Assembly: GCA_902782145.1 (NCBI GenBank)
Contig: CACZLZ010000001.1
Coordinates: 1-64,000, forward strand
Direction of reading: 5' to 3'
DNA length: 64,000 nucleotides
Source of the DNA: an uncultured Aeromonadales bacterium
GTDB lineage: Bacteria; Pseudomonadota; Gammaproteobacteria; Enterobacterales; Succinivibrionaceae
A program made the position numbers and the translations under genes. This document shows positions 18,691 to 27,001 of this stretch, in pieces (positions within the stretch are counted from its first letter, which is position 1; each line of letters opens with the position of its first letter). The notes beneath the pieces were generated by a model. The model did not search any database, was not told the origin of the DNA, and was given only the letters and a program-made list of their open reading frames with translations.

Positions 18691-18871
18691 ACAAAAAGAA
18701 AACAGAAACAAGAATAATTGATGAAAGAATTGAGAATATAACAATCCCCACAATAATATTTATTCACACTATATTAGAATGGAACAACGAAACGATAGTC
18801 AACCAAAATACAAGCCCATAATTACAGAATAGAAACTCAATCAAAAATCCATATACCTTGGCATAACTGCA

Positions 18872-20479
18872 ATGAAGCAACTTAAAGCAAGTACAACCTA
18901 TAGGCAAACACTATCAATCTACATTTTAATTATAGTATTTGAAATAGTCATAGCAATACAAAATTCATTAGTAGACCTTATTGATTCCTACGCTCCATAC
19001 AATTGGATAATTGATTATAGCCTAGGCTTTTGCAAAAGAGGATTCATAGGTACCATCTATCATTTATTTCTTGGCATAACTGAATCGCCATTCAACCTAG
19101 AAGCACTTAACGATTTTGTTTCAAAAGCGCACATAATCGTTTCACTAGCATCTGCACCAATTTTATTACATCTCTTTTACAGCTGTTTAAAGAATAAATA
19201 CTATAGCAAGCAATTTCTGCTAATTTTATTTATTGGCTTTATCTCGTCCAGCTTTATAAAAAATTGTTATTCCTTAACTGGTTATACAGATCTATATTTA
19301 TTCGCTTTATTTTTAATAATTTTATTATGTTTTATAAAAGAAAAATACAGTACAAGTGTTATCTTATGCCTGATTGCAACCTTAATTTCCGAATTATCAC
19401 TAGTATTTTGGCTACCACTATTTTTAATAAACTTACTTGACAAGAAAAAAGCGTGGAAAAATGCCTTTCTATTGTCATTACCAATATTTACAGCAATTAT
19501 TGTTTCACTCTATCACTATCCATTAGAACATCTTAAGCTTTTCGCAGAAAGGTTTGGCATAGACAGTTCAGAAATTTCGAAGGAGATGATACATACTTTT
19601 GAAGGACAGAGGAATTTAATCGGATATATAACAGAAAGATTTCTTTTTTTAAAAAACAATTTTCAATATTGTTTATATACGTTCTTATTCACTTCTGCGG
19701 TATCTTTATTTTATTTTATTATTGCAATACTCCGTCTACGCGTACATAACAAGCTTAACTTTCTCTATTCTATCATTGTATTTATTTGTATATTCTCGCC
19801 TCAGTCCATTCATTTACTAGCCGTTGACTTTTGGAGAATTTGTGGTTTTTCTGTCTTTTCAGGGTTTATAACATGCTTGTACTTGGAGTTAAGACTGTCA
19901 GTTTGCGCAAATTATAATGGTAAGCAAAACTCAGAGTTACATAAACATAAAACATCATATTACTCCTTTATTTTGCTCTATTTGTCAGTTTCACTTTTCA
20001 CCTTATTTTTACCTCCCCTAAGGTCTAATGGTTGGCTAACTGCTCCATATACGCCCACCATTTTTAAAAACTCTGTTGGAATTGACCCTTTTATCTTTAA
20101 TCCTTTATTGATTGACACTGATCTGTATTATACTTTTCTCGCTCGTTTCAATTTTGACACTAAAGACGTGTTTAACCATCAAGAAAAGGAAGGGCTTGTC
20201 ATACCAAAAGACGGAGTTTCATACTTTTTATCACCCCAAGCATATGGCCTAACAAGAATAACAATCAGTCCCCAATTTAATGACAACGACCCTGACTCAG
20301 TAAAAATAATTTACATATTTAATTACCCTTTTGAGATCAAAAGGCAAGCAATCAATGTTTTTGAATTCTACATACCTCCTGCAATTTCTAAACAGTTCCC
20401 CGTATTAAAAATATCAGCCTTAAAATCTAGTCATGATTGGAGAATAGAAAAGATTTCTCTAGATCGGATTAGCAAATAA
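18872..20479 (+). CDS. AT-rich polytopic membrane protein, foreign-looking
   Basis: 535 residues, not recognised to a named family. It has about ten hydrophobic segments through residue about 400 and a C-terminal soluble domain (about 410-535). The early motif DYSLGFCKRGFIGTIYHLF resembles the GF(V)xRRGLxG signature in several uncharacterised multi-pass proteins of surface-polysaccharide loci. Codon use is extremely AT-rich (ATA, TTA, AGA common), unlike all neighbours. No clear ribosome-binding site precedes the ATG. It is bracketed by the decayed and intact copies of the corB 5' end, evidence for insertion with partial duplication. A role in surface glycan or lipid processing is only a guess. 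Confidence 0.7.
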   Translation: MKQLKASTTYRQTLSIYILIIVFEIVIAIQNSLVDLIDSYAPYNWIIDYSLGFCKRGFIGTIYHLFLGITESPFNLEALNDFVSKAHIIVSLASAPILLHLFYSCLKNKYYSKQFLLILFIGFISSSFIKNCYSLTGYTDLYLFALFLIILLCFIKEKYSTSVILCLIATLISELSLVFWLPLFLINLLDKKKAWKNAFLLSLPIFTAIIVSLYHYPLEHLKLFAERFGIDSSEISKEMIHTFEGQRNLIGYITERFLFLKNNFQYCLYTFLFTSAVSLFYFIIAILRLRVHNKLNFLYSIIVFICIFSPQSIHLLAVDFWRICGFSVFSGFITCLYLELRLSVCANYNGKQNSELHKHKTSYYSFILLYLSVSLFTLFLPPLRSNGWLTAPYTPTIFKNSVGIDPFIFNPLLIDTDLYYTFLARFNFDTKDVFNHQEKEGLVIPKDGVSYFLSPQAYGLTRITISPQFNDNDPDSVKIIYIFNYPFEIKRQAINVFEFYIPPAISKQFPVLKISALKSSHDWRIEKISLDRISK

Positions 20480-20620
20480 ATTATGCAATCTACATATTAT
20501 AGAAAACGATTATATACCGCTTTGCTAAATTCACTGTAATCATTATTGCTGCGTATTTCTAACGTCTTAACTTGAAATGGAACATCATGCACTTTAAAGA
20601 TCCCCGGTCAGATGTCCCGC

Positions 20621-20631
20621 TGTGGTAAACT
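20621..20631 (+). promoter_or_regulatory. Extended -10 promoter of the corB-like gene
   Basis: TGTGGTAAACT carries a TGn extension directly before TAAACT, 30 bases upstream of the TTG start. The same element is conserved in the decayed copy at 18419-18429. Confidence 0.55.
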
Positions 20632-20660
20632 GTGGGCAGGAACACAGGCGAGGAAACATT

Positions 20661-21956
20661 TTGACCGAAGAAACCCTTCTATGGATCCTGCTGACACTGC
20701 TGCTGCTGTGCTCAGGCTTCTTCTCCGGTACCGAGACATCGGTCATGGCGGTAAACCGCTACAGGATCAGGCATCTGGCATCCAAGGGGGACCGGCAGGC
20801 CCGGAGGATCATGAAAATGCTCAGGAAGCCTGATCGGTTCCTGGTGCTGGTGCTCATAGGCAACAACGTGGTCAACATCCTGGCCACGGCGGTGGCCACC
20901 CATCTGGCCCTGATCCACTTCCCCAATTACGGCATCGCCGTGGCCACGGGAGCCCTGACGGCGGTGGTGCTGATCTTCGGCGAGGTGGCACCCAAGACCA
21001 TAGCCGCCATCAAACCGGAGTTTGTAGCCCGGAAAGGCTCCTTCATCATTGCGGTGCTGATGTTCCTCCTGTCGCCGATTGTCAGCGCCCTGAGCCTTCT
21101 TTCCCGGGCCATAATCAAACTCTTCGGTGTGGATCCCAGCAAGACCGACAGCATGGAGCTCAGCGCCGAGGAGCTCCACAGCGCGTTGCTCAGCGGCAGC
21201 AGCCAGGTTATGACCGAGCAGAACCGGGAACTGCTGCTGGGAGTACTGAACCTGTCCAAGATCGCCGTGGAGGAGATCATGGTGCCCAGGAACGAGCTGT
21301 ATGCCATCAACATCAATGATGACTGGAAGGATATCCAGAAGCAGGTGGCCAACACCCCACACACCAGGATAGTGTTCTACCGGGACGAAATGGATGACAT
21401 CATCGGCTTCATGCACAGCCGCGATGCCCTGCGTCTGCTGACTCTGGAGGACTTTTCCAAGGAAAGCCTGCTGCGCACCATAGTGGAGCCCTACTTCATT
21501 CCTGAAAACACCTCCCTGCTGGTGCAGTTGCAGAAGTTCAGACGCAACAAAAAGCGCTGTGGGCTTGTCATAGACGAGTTCGGTGATATCCAAGGCCTGC
21601 TGACCCTGGACGATATCCTGGAGGAGATCGTGGGCGACTACACCACCTCCTTCGACACAGACATTGAGGATGAGATAGAAAAGTTGAAAGACGGATCCTA
21701 CATCCTGGACGGCCAGGCCAATATCCGGGATGTGAACAAGGAGCTGAAATGGGACATTCCCACCAGCGGTCCGGTCACCATCAACGGCATCATCCTGGAG
21801 ATGCTGGGGGACAATCCACAACTGAACAGGGAAGTTGATCTGGGAAATTACACCGCCCGGATCACCGAAACCGACGGCCGCAGCGTCATCAAGGCAAAGA
21901 TCACCCCCAGACCGCGGCCGGCACAGACAGAAGAAGACGACAGCAGCCCCTTCTGA
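20661..21956 (+). CDS. CorB/CorC-type CNNM membrane protein (DUF21, CBS pair, transporter-associated domain)
   Basis: 431 residues from the TTG at 20661, which has GAGGA upstream; an earlier in-frame GTG at 20622 falls inside the promoter and is excluded. The layout is an N-terminal DUF21 membrane domain with four helices (LLWILLTLLLLCSGFFSGTE, FLVLVLIGNNVVNILATAVA, GEVAPKTIAAIKPE), a CBS pair (VEEIMVPRNELYAI, VIDEFGDIQGLLTLDDILEE), and a C-terminal CorC_HlyC domain. These proteins act in Mg/Co homeostasis. In E. coli a paralogue (yfjD) also lies near ffh. An AT-rich foreign gene was inserted just upstream. Confidence 0.88.
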   Translation: MTEETLLWILLTLLLLCSGFFSGTETSVMAVNRYRIRHLASKGDRQARRIMKMLRKPDRFLVLVLIGNNVVNILATAVATHLALIHFPNYGIAVATGALTAVVLIFGEVAPKTIAAIKPEFVARKGSFIIAVLMFLLSPIVSALSLLSRAIIKLFGVDPSKTDSMELSAEELHSALLSGSSQVMTEQNRELLLGVLNLSKIAVEEIMVPRNELYAININDDWKDIQKQVANTPHTRIVFYRDEMDDIIGFMHSRDALRLLTLEDFSKESLLRTIVEPYFIPENTSLLVQLQKFRRNKKRCGLVIDEFGDIQGLLTLDDILEEIVGDYTTSFDTDIEDEIEKLKDGSYILDGQANIRDVNKELKWDIPTSGPVTINGIILEMLGDNPQLNREVDLGNYTARITETDGRSVIKAKITPRPRPAQTEEDDSSPF

Positions 21957-22089
21957 ACCTGAAGTTCTGGCCGATCTGATAGCGCCATCCCAGCGGGGCT
22001 GTCCTTACCGCTTCCCGCCGCCCGTGTGCTGGGCAAAGCACCATCCGTAGCCGGAATGCACCCCCGGCGCAATTCCAGACAGCGGCAGA

Positions 22090-24993
22090 TCACGCCCCGG
22101 AAGGCTGAGCCTCATGGGTGGTGCTTGTTTCCCCTCCTCCGGTGCCGCCGAAGATACGATCCCAGAAGCCGATAACAAAATCCCTGCCACTGTCCAGTTC
22201 CCCTCCGGCCGGAGTCACCAGCGGCTCTCCCCGGAGATTGCGCCGGTGGGCTTCGTTGCGGATATCCACATAAGCCCGCTTCAGGGCCGCCGCCGTCTCC
22301 GGCGCCAGGATCCCGCACTCCACGCAGGAATCAAAGATCCGCACATTGTCCGACCAGCGGCAGAGGATATCCGGATGGCTCACGGCATGGGCCAGCACCA
22401 TGTACTGGGCTAGAAACTCAATGTCCACCATGCCGCCCCGCCCCTGCTTCAGATCAAAGGCATCCGCCCGGTCCCGGCTGTTGTGGGACCGCATGCGGGC
22501 ACGCATCTCGGCCACCTCTGTCTTTAGGCGTTCCCGGTCCCTGGAACGGCTGAGCACCATCCGGCGCACCCGGGCAAACTCCTCCGCCAGGGGGGTGTCA
22601 CCGCACACCGGCCGGGCACGGACCAGGGCCTGGTGCTCCCAGGTCCAAGCGTCATTCATCTGATAGCGCTCAAAGGAGGAGATGGAGGAGACCAGAAGCC
22701 CGCTGTCCCCGTCAGGCCGGAGACGCAGATCAATGTCATAGAGAATGCCCGTGGACGTCCTGATGCTGAACAGGTGAATGATCCTCTGCACCAGGCGGGC
22801 ATAGAACTTGCGCACTGTCACCGGATGGGAACCGGTGGTCATCTCGTCAGGGGCACAGGAATAATGGAGGAAAACCAGATCAAGATCCGAGCCGTACCCC
22901 AGCTCAATGCCCCCCAGTTTGCCATAGGCCACGGCCACAAACCCGCGGCCACGGTCCTCAGCAGCGTAGGGCGGCTCGCCATAGCGGGCAACCTGCTCAT
23001 TCCAGGCAATGCCCACCAGCTCTGTCAGCACCGCCTCTGCCAGTTCAGTGAGAAAGTCGCTGACCCGCATCAGGGGAAGCCGCCCCACAATGTCGGAGGC
23101 GGAGATCTTCAGCAGTTGGATCTGCTTAAACTGCCGGAGGATCTCCATCTTCTGCTCCAGATCACCCCCTTCCACCCGGAGCATGTGCTGCCGCAGCTCT
23201 GAGCGCAGCCTTCCGGCATCAGTGCTGATCTGGTACAGGCTGTCGGGATACAGCAGTTCATCCAGGAGGATGGGATAGGAGCTCAGCTGATCGGCAATCT
23301 TGTTGCTGGCGCTGCACAGGTAAATCACCTGATCCAGGACATTCCGGTTCTCATACAGCAGTTGCAGGTAGGTGGTGCGGGTGATAATGCTGCGGATAAG
23401 GGAGGACACCCGGGCAAACAGAAGTTCAGGGCCGTCATACTCCGACACCAGAGAAAGAAGGCGAGGCATCAGAAGGTTCAGTGTCTCCCGGCCCACCGGA
23501 CCGGCAGCCCGCCGCAGCACATCCTGCCGGAAATCCACAATGTCCCTGGCAAAGTCATCCGCCGAGGATGTGTATTCCCCCAGGAGGGGTGCCACGTCCC
23601 CGGCAGACAGGTTAGAGCGCCAGATGTCAATCCACAGCTGCTCCACTCCCTCGTCAGGACAGGTCTGATCCTTCACCACCTCACGGAACTCCCCGTGCAC
23701 AGCATCGCAGTGCCGGGTCAGTTCCCGCTCCAGATCGGCAAAGGAGGCAAAACCCATGGCCGCAGCCGCCCGCTGGCGGTTGAGTTCATCCTCCGGAAGT
23801 TCCTGGGTCTGCCGATCGGCAATCTCCTGCAGCACGTTCTCCAGTTTCCGGAGGAAGCAGTAGCCCGCCTGGAGGCTGGCAGAACTCTCCCGGGAGATGA
23901 CCTCGCTGTGCTCCAATGCCTCCAGGGCAGCCATCAGGCCGCGCTGCTGCAGCTCCGGCTCCCGGCCACCTCTCATCAGCTGGAACACCTGAGTGACAAA
24001 CTCCACCTCCCGGATCCCGCCCTGGCCAAGCTTGATGTTGCCCCTGAACCCCCGGCGGCGGACCTCAGCCTCGATCATGGCCTTCATTTTCCGCAGGGCG
24101 TCAATGGCGCCGAAATCAAAATAGCGCCGGTAGACAAAGGGCCGGAGCATGGTCCAGAGTTCCTCCGCCTCCCGCTGGCAGCCCCGGCCCAGCACCCGGG
24201 CCTTGACCATGGCATAGCGTTCCCAGCTGCGGCCGTGCTGGACATAATACTGCTCCAGGGCGCTGAAACTGGACACCAGCTGCCCATCGTCACCGAATGG
24301 CCGCAGGCGCATGTCCACACGGTACACCTGTCCGTCGGCAGTCACCTGGTTCAGGGCGGCGATCAGTGCCTGGGCAGTCTTGGTGAAAAAGATCTGGTTG
24401 TCAGTCTCCCGGCGCCCGCCCCGGGTGCAGCCGCCCTCGGGATAGGCGAAGATCAGATCAATATCCGAGGAGAAATTGAGTTCGCCGCCCCCCAGTTTCC
24501 CCATGCCGATGACCAGCATATGCTGATCCTCCCCGGACAGGGCACCCACAGGGGTTCCAAGGGAGGTGCACATCCTCCGGTAAATGAGATCCAATGTCTG
24601 GGTCACGATCTCCTCAGCCAGTTCCGACAGTGCGGCTGTGATCTGACTGATGGGAAAACGACCGGAAAGATCCTGCCAGGCCAGGGCGACCATGCGGTAA
24701 TTGCGGAAGCGGCGCAGCCGGCGCCGGAGATCGTCATCATCTCCCACGCCGTCCAGCCACCGGGCCAGCGCAGATCCTGTGTCAGTGGGCAGGGAATCCC
24801 CCAGAAGCCCCTCGGCGCACATGTCCGCCAGCCAGCCCGGGTTCCGGGACAGTTGCTCCCAGACAAAGTCTGACAATGCCAGGATCTGAGGCAGCTCAGT
24901 CCGCACCCGTTCATCCCCGGGAAGGACACCTGCCATCTCCCCCAGTCTGGAAACACGCTCAGCGCCCAGTTTCAGAAGTTCTTCTGTGAGCAT
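22090..24993 (-). CDS. glnE: Bifunctional glutamine synthetase adenylyltransferase / adenylyl-removing enzyme
   Basis: GlnE adenylylates and deadenylylates glutamine synthetase in response to PII state and glutamine. With the ATG at 24993 (GGGGGA 7 bases upstream) the product is 967 residues, near the E. coli length; an ATG at 25041 would add 16. Two nucleotidyltransferase centres are visible: IGMGKLGGGELNFSSDIDLI in the N-terminal (AR) half and VAYGKLGGIELGYGSDLDLV in the C-terminal (AT) half, each with the GS-D-D metal motif. The C-terminal segment DLKQGRGGMVDIEFLAQYMV is diagnostic. It lies downstream of the ygiF-like gene, as in E. coli. Confidence 0.95.
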   Translation of the reverse strand: MLTEELLKLGAERVSRLGEMAGVLPGDERVRTELPQILALSDFVWEQLSRNPGWLADMCAEGLLGDSLPTDTGSALARWLDGVGDDDDLRRRLRRFRNYRMVALAWQDLSGRFPISQITAALSELAEEIVTQTLDLIYRRMCTSLGTPVGALSGEDQHMLVIGMGKLGGGELNFSSDIDLIFAYPEGGCTRGGRRETDNQIFFTKTAQALIAALNQVTADGQVYRVDMRLRPFGDDGQLVSSFSALEQYYVQHGRSWERYAMVKARVLGRGCQREAEELWTMLRPFVYRRYFDFGAIDALRKMKAMIEAEVRRRGFRGNIKLGQGGIREVEFVTQVFQLMRGGREPELQQRGLMAALEALEHSEVISRESSASLQAGYCFLRKLENVLQEIADRQTQELPEDELNRQRAAAAMGFASFADLERELTRHCDAVHGEFREVVKDQTCPDEGVEQLWIDIWRSNLSAGDVAPLLGEYTSSADDFARDIVDFRQDVLRRAAGPVGRETLNLLMPRLLSLVSEYDGPELLFARVSSLIRSIITRTTYLQLLYENRNVLDQVIYLCSASNKIADQLSSYPILLDELLYPDSLYQISTDAGRLRSELRQHMLRVEGGDLEQKMEILRQFKQIQLLKISASDIVGRLPLMRVSDFLTELAEAVLTELVGIAWNEQVARYGEPPYAAEDRGRGFVAVAYGKLGGIELGYGSDLDLVFLHYSCAPDEMTTGSHPVTVRKFYARLVQRIIHLFSIRTSTGILYDIDLRLRPDGDSGLLVSSISSFERYQMNDAWTWEHQALVRARPVCGDTPLAEEFARVRRMVLSRSRDRERLKTEVAEMRARMRSHNSRDRADAFDLKQGRGGMVDIEFLAQYMVLAHAVSHPDILCRWSDNVRIFDSCVECGILAPETAAALKRAYVDIRNEAHRRNLRGEPLVTPAGGELDSGRDFVIGFWDRIFGGTGGGETSTTHEAQPSGA

Positions 24994-25068
24994 CACAAGT
25001 CCCCCGGAAAGCGCCCACCGCCGGCCCCGCCCCTGTTCCATGCTGCCGGACAGAAGCTGGATCCGGGA

Positions 25069-26037
25069 TCAGGCGCAGTAGATCTTCTCAAAGGAGTCCA
25101 GGATGAAGCGCATGTACGCCCGGGAACTTATCATGCGGATGAACTTCTTCAGGCGCCCCTCACTGTCTGCCACCATCCGCTCGAGTTCCAACAGCCGGGG
25201 AATGATCATGTTGTAGCCGTCATCGTTAGTGAGTTTCTGGAGCTGGTAAGCCGACAGTGTCATGACGGACAGGGATTTGAGATCAAACCGGGACAGGAGG
25301 ATTTGCTCGTGCTCCAGGAACATATCAAAGTAGGTCCGGATCAGCACGTCACGGGGGCCTTCCAGCAAAGTGAAGGATCGGGCAGCGGGAGGCACCGAAA
25401 GCCTCGCCAGGGCATAGCCCCGCTGGGCCTTGGATCGTGAGTCCAGATGCAGGGAGACCGCCTCGTTGTCGATAAGGTGCCTGGCGATCTCCAGCAATTC
25501 CGGAAGGGTGCCATCAGCAAGCTCCAGTTCAATCTCGCTGATGAACTCACAGGACTGACCCGCAGTGATCTTGCCGCTGTCAAAGCAGAACTCCGCCAGA
25601 ACCCGGCCGCCGGAAACGATGTTGCGGCGGATCCGGGTGAAGTTGGTGGTGAACACCTCCCGGAGCTCCGTCCCCAGGGCGGACGGATCCAGATCAGTGC
25701 CTTCCCAGGCCTCCGGGGGGAAGCGGGCGGGATCCGGCTCCTGGGAATCCAGGCTGACGTTGAATTCACGGCGGCTGTGCAGGCCGCCTCCAGTGTTGCT
25801 GGAGGTCTTGATGGTCTGCTCAAAGCCGTCACCGTCACTGCGCACCCTCATGCCCATGTGGTTCCGGCGTAGCGCCTGGCTTCTGGTGTCGTAATAAACA
25901 TTGCAAAGGGACTTCCGGGGAAACTTCTGCAACTCATACCCGGACAGGTTCTGATCCATCAGCGCCACCACAGCATCCGCCGACAGATCAGAATTGACAA
26001 AAAACTTAAGTTCGATTTCTTCGTTGTTCATGTGCAT
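25069..26037 (-). CDS. ygiF: Inorganic triphosphatase, YgiF-like CYTH protein
   Basis: 322 residues with the CYTH tunnel motif ExExK near the N-terminus (EIELKF), then VYYDTRSQALRRNHMGMRVR, FEQTIKT and REFNVSL, and acidic strands that complete the triphosphate tunnel. E. coli YgiF is about 433 residues with a C-terminal CHAD domain; here only about 100 residues remain after the CYTH domain, so the CHAD part is much reduced. The conserved place next to glnE supports the assignment. The start is ATG 26037 or the ATG two codons later; both are served by GAAGG. A plausible promoter is TTGACG (minus strand, 26128-26133) with TAAAAT (26107-26112), though the 15-base spacing is short. Confidence 0.85.
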   Translation of the reverse strand: MHMNNEEIELKFFVNSDLSADAVVALMDQNLSGYELQKFPRKSLCNVYYDTRSQALRRNHMGMRVRSDGDGFEQTIKTSSNTGGGLHSRREFNVSLDSQEPDPARFPPEAWEGTDLDPSALGTELREVFTTNFTRIRRNIVSGGRVLAEFCFDSGKITAGQSCEFISEIELELADGTLPELLEIARHLIDNEAVSLHLDSRSKAQRGYALARLSVPPAARSFTLLEGPRDVLIRTYFDMFLEHEQILLSRFDLKSLSVMTLSAYQLQKLTNDDGYNMIIPRLLELERMVADSEGRLKKFIRMISSRAYMRFILDSFEKIYCA

Positions 26038-26352
26038 GCCGCCTTCAGGACAGTACTCATCAGGAAATGCAGGAAAGGGACCGGATCCAAAAGCCGGCTC
26101 CCCTCCATTTTAGATCTTTTTTGCCCCCGTCAACCCGGCTGAACACGCATTTCACCTCACAGAGCCCGGACCGCCCGGCGCAGGAGATCCTTCACTGTCA
26201 CAGCCACCCGCCATAAACTGATGCCCGGACCCTTGCCCGAATACGGGCACCCGACCGGCAGAAAAGAACAGGGTTTGGCAGGGGTCACAGTTGATTACTG
26301 TCCAAGGATCCGCCGGACGGATCAAGAACTGCGGGGGAGGTCAAAAAAACTG

Positions 26353-26381
26353 TTGACGCCCACGGGAATTATGCGGATAAT
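26353..26381 (+). promoter_or_regulatory. Promoter of the tRNA cluster
   Basis: TTGACG (26353-26358), a 17-base spacer and GATAAT (26376-26381), ending about 50 bases before the first tRNA. Confidence 0.8.
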
Positions 26382-26432
26382 GAACACGCTTTTGAGACGA
26401 CCTCTCAGAAACAGTCATCCAGTCCGGGGTGT

Positions 26433-26507
26433 TGGGGTATAGCCAAGTGGTAAGGCAGCGGGTTTTGATCCCGCCATTCCCAAGTTCGAGCCTTGGTACC
26501 CCAGCCA
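26433..26507 (+). tRNA. tRNA-Gln (anticodon TTG)
   Basis: 75 bases with a TGGGGTA/TACCCCA acceptor stem, anticodon arm GCGGG-TTTTGAT-CCCGC, a TTCGAGC T-loop and encoded CCA. Very close to E. coli tRNA-Gln(UUG). Confidence 0.97.
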
Positions 26508-26541
26508 GAGTGACGTTTCTGCAGAAGGTCATAACACAAGC

Positions 26542-26618
26542 GGCTATGTAGCTCAGCTGGTTAGAGCATCGCACTCATAATGCGGGGGTCATAGGTTCAA
26601 GTCCCATCATAGCCACCA
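26542..26618 (+). tRNA. tRNA-Met (anticodon CAT, elongator type)
   Basis: 77 bases with GGCTATG/CATAGCC acceptor, D-arm GCTCAGCTGGTTAGAGC, anticodon loop CTCATAA, T-loop GTTCAAG and encoded CCA. It resembles elongator tRNA-Met, not the initiator, because the first acceptor pair is matched. Confidence 0.96.
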
Positions 26619-26627
26619 TTCTCAAGT

Positions 26628-26703
26628 TGGGGTATAGCCAAGCGGTAAGGCAGCGGATTCTGATTCCGCCATTTCCAAGGTTCGAATCCTTGTACCCCAG
26701 CCA
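26628..26703 (+). tRNA. tRNA-Gln (anticodon CTG)
   Basis: 76 bases; same acceptor stem as the first tRNA, anticodon loop TTCTGAT reading CAG, encoded CCA. The cluster order Gln-Met-Gln recalls the larger E. coli Met/Leu/Gln operon. Confidence 0.96.
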
Positions 26704-26830
26704 CTTTCCTCTCCCTCCTACTCTCCATCAGTCAACGCTTGGTCTTTTTTTTCTGTCCTCTTCTTTTCTTCTTCTCATTTTCTTCTTCTCACTCTTCTTC
26801 TCACTCTCTGTTTCTGCTCTCTCTGCAGGC
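26704..26830 (+). repeat. Polypyrimidine tract with TTCTTCTCACTC repeats
   Basis: Directly after the tRNA CCA end the plus strand is nearly all C and T, especially 26740-26824, with repeated TTCTTCTCA(C)TC units and a run of eight T near 26745 that may serve as part of the tRNA terminator. There is no coding potential. Mirror-type homopurine/homopyrimidine DNA can form triplexes; a function is not shown. Confidence 0.6.
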
Positions 26831-26921
26831 GCAGAATACACAGACGGCATGAGTTCTGCCGACTTCATCGCATTATCGCCACGGAACAGTTGAGCCGGCT
26901 CCAATGCGGGGATAAATTCAA

Positions 26922-26950
26922 GTGGGGAACTGCCGCGTTGCGGCACCCAC
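26922..26950 (+). other. Leader hairpin before the AAA_14-like gene
   Basis: TGCCGC-GTT-GCGGCA (26931-26945) is extended outward by GTGGG/CCCAC across a small bulge. It lies about 50 bases before the ATG at 27002 and has no T-run, so it is a leader structure and not a terminator. Confidence 0.45.
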
Positions 26951-27001
26951 CGCGGCGGCAGCAGCCGACGCCGGAACAGTCAACCATAAGGCGGTGGATC
27001 C

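Noticed and set aside
18300..20620. Insertion sequence carrying the AT-rich membrane gene
   Set aside because: I found no transposase frame, terminal inverted repeats or short target duplication. The flanking similarity is a long partial gene duplicate instead.
23362..24873. 503-codon open frame opposite glnE
   Set aside because: Mirror of GlnE codons; repetitive Gly/Pro/His/Leu composition and no motif.
26433..26703. Attachment site of an integrated element at the tRNA genes
   Set aside because: No second copy of a tRNA 3' end and no integrase are present in the window; downstream genes are host-like.
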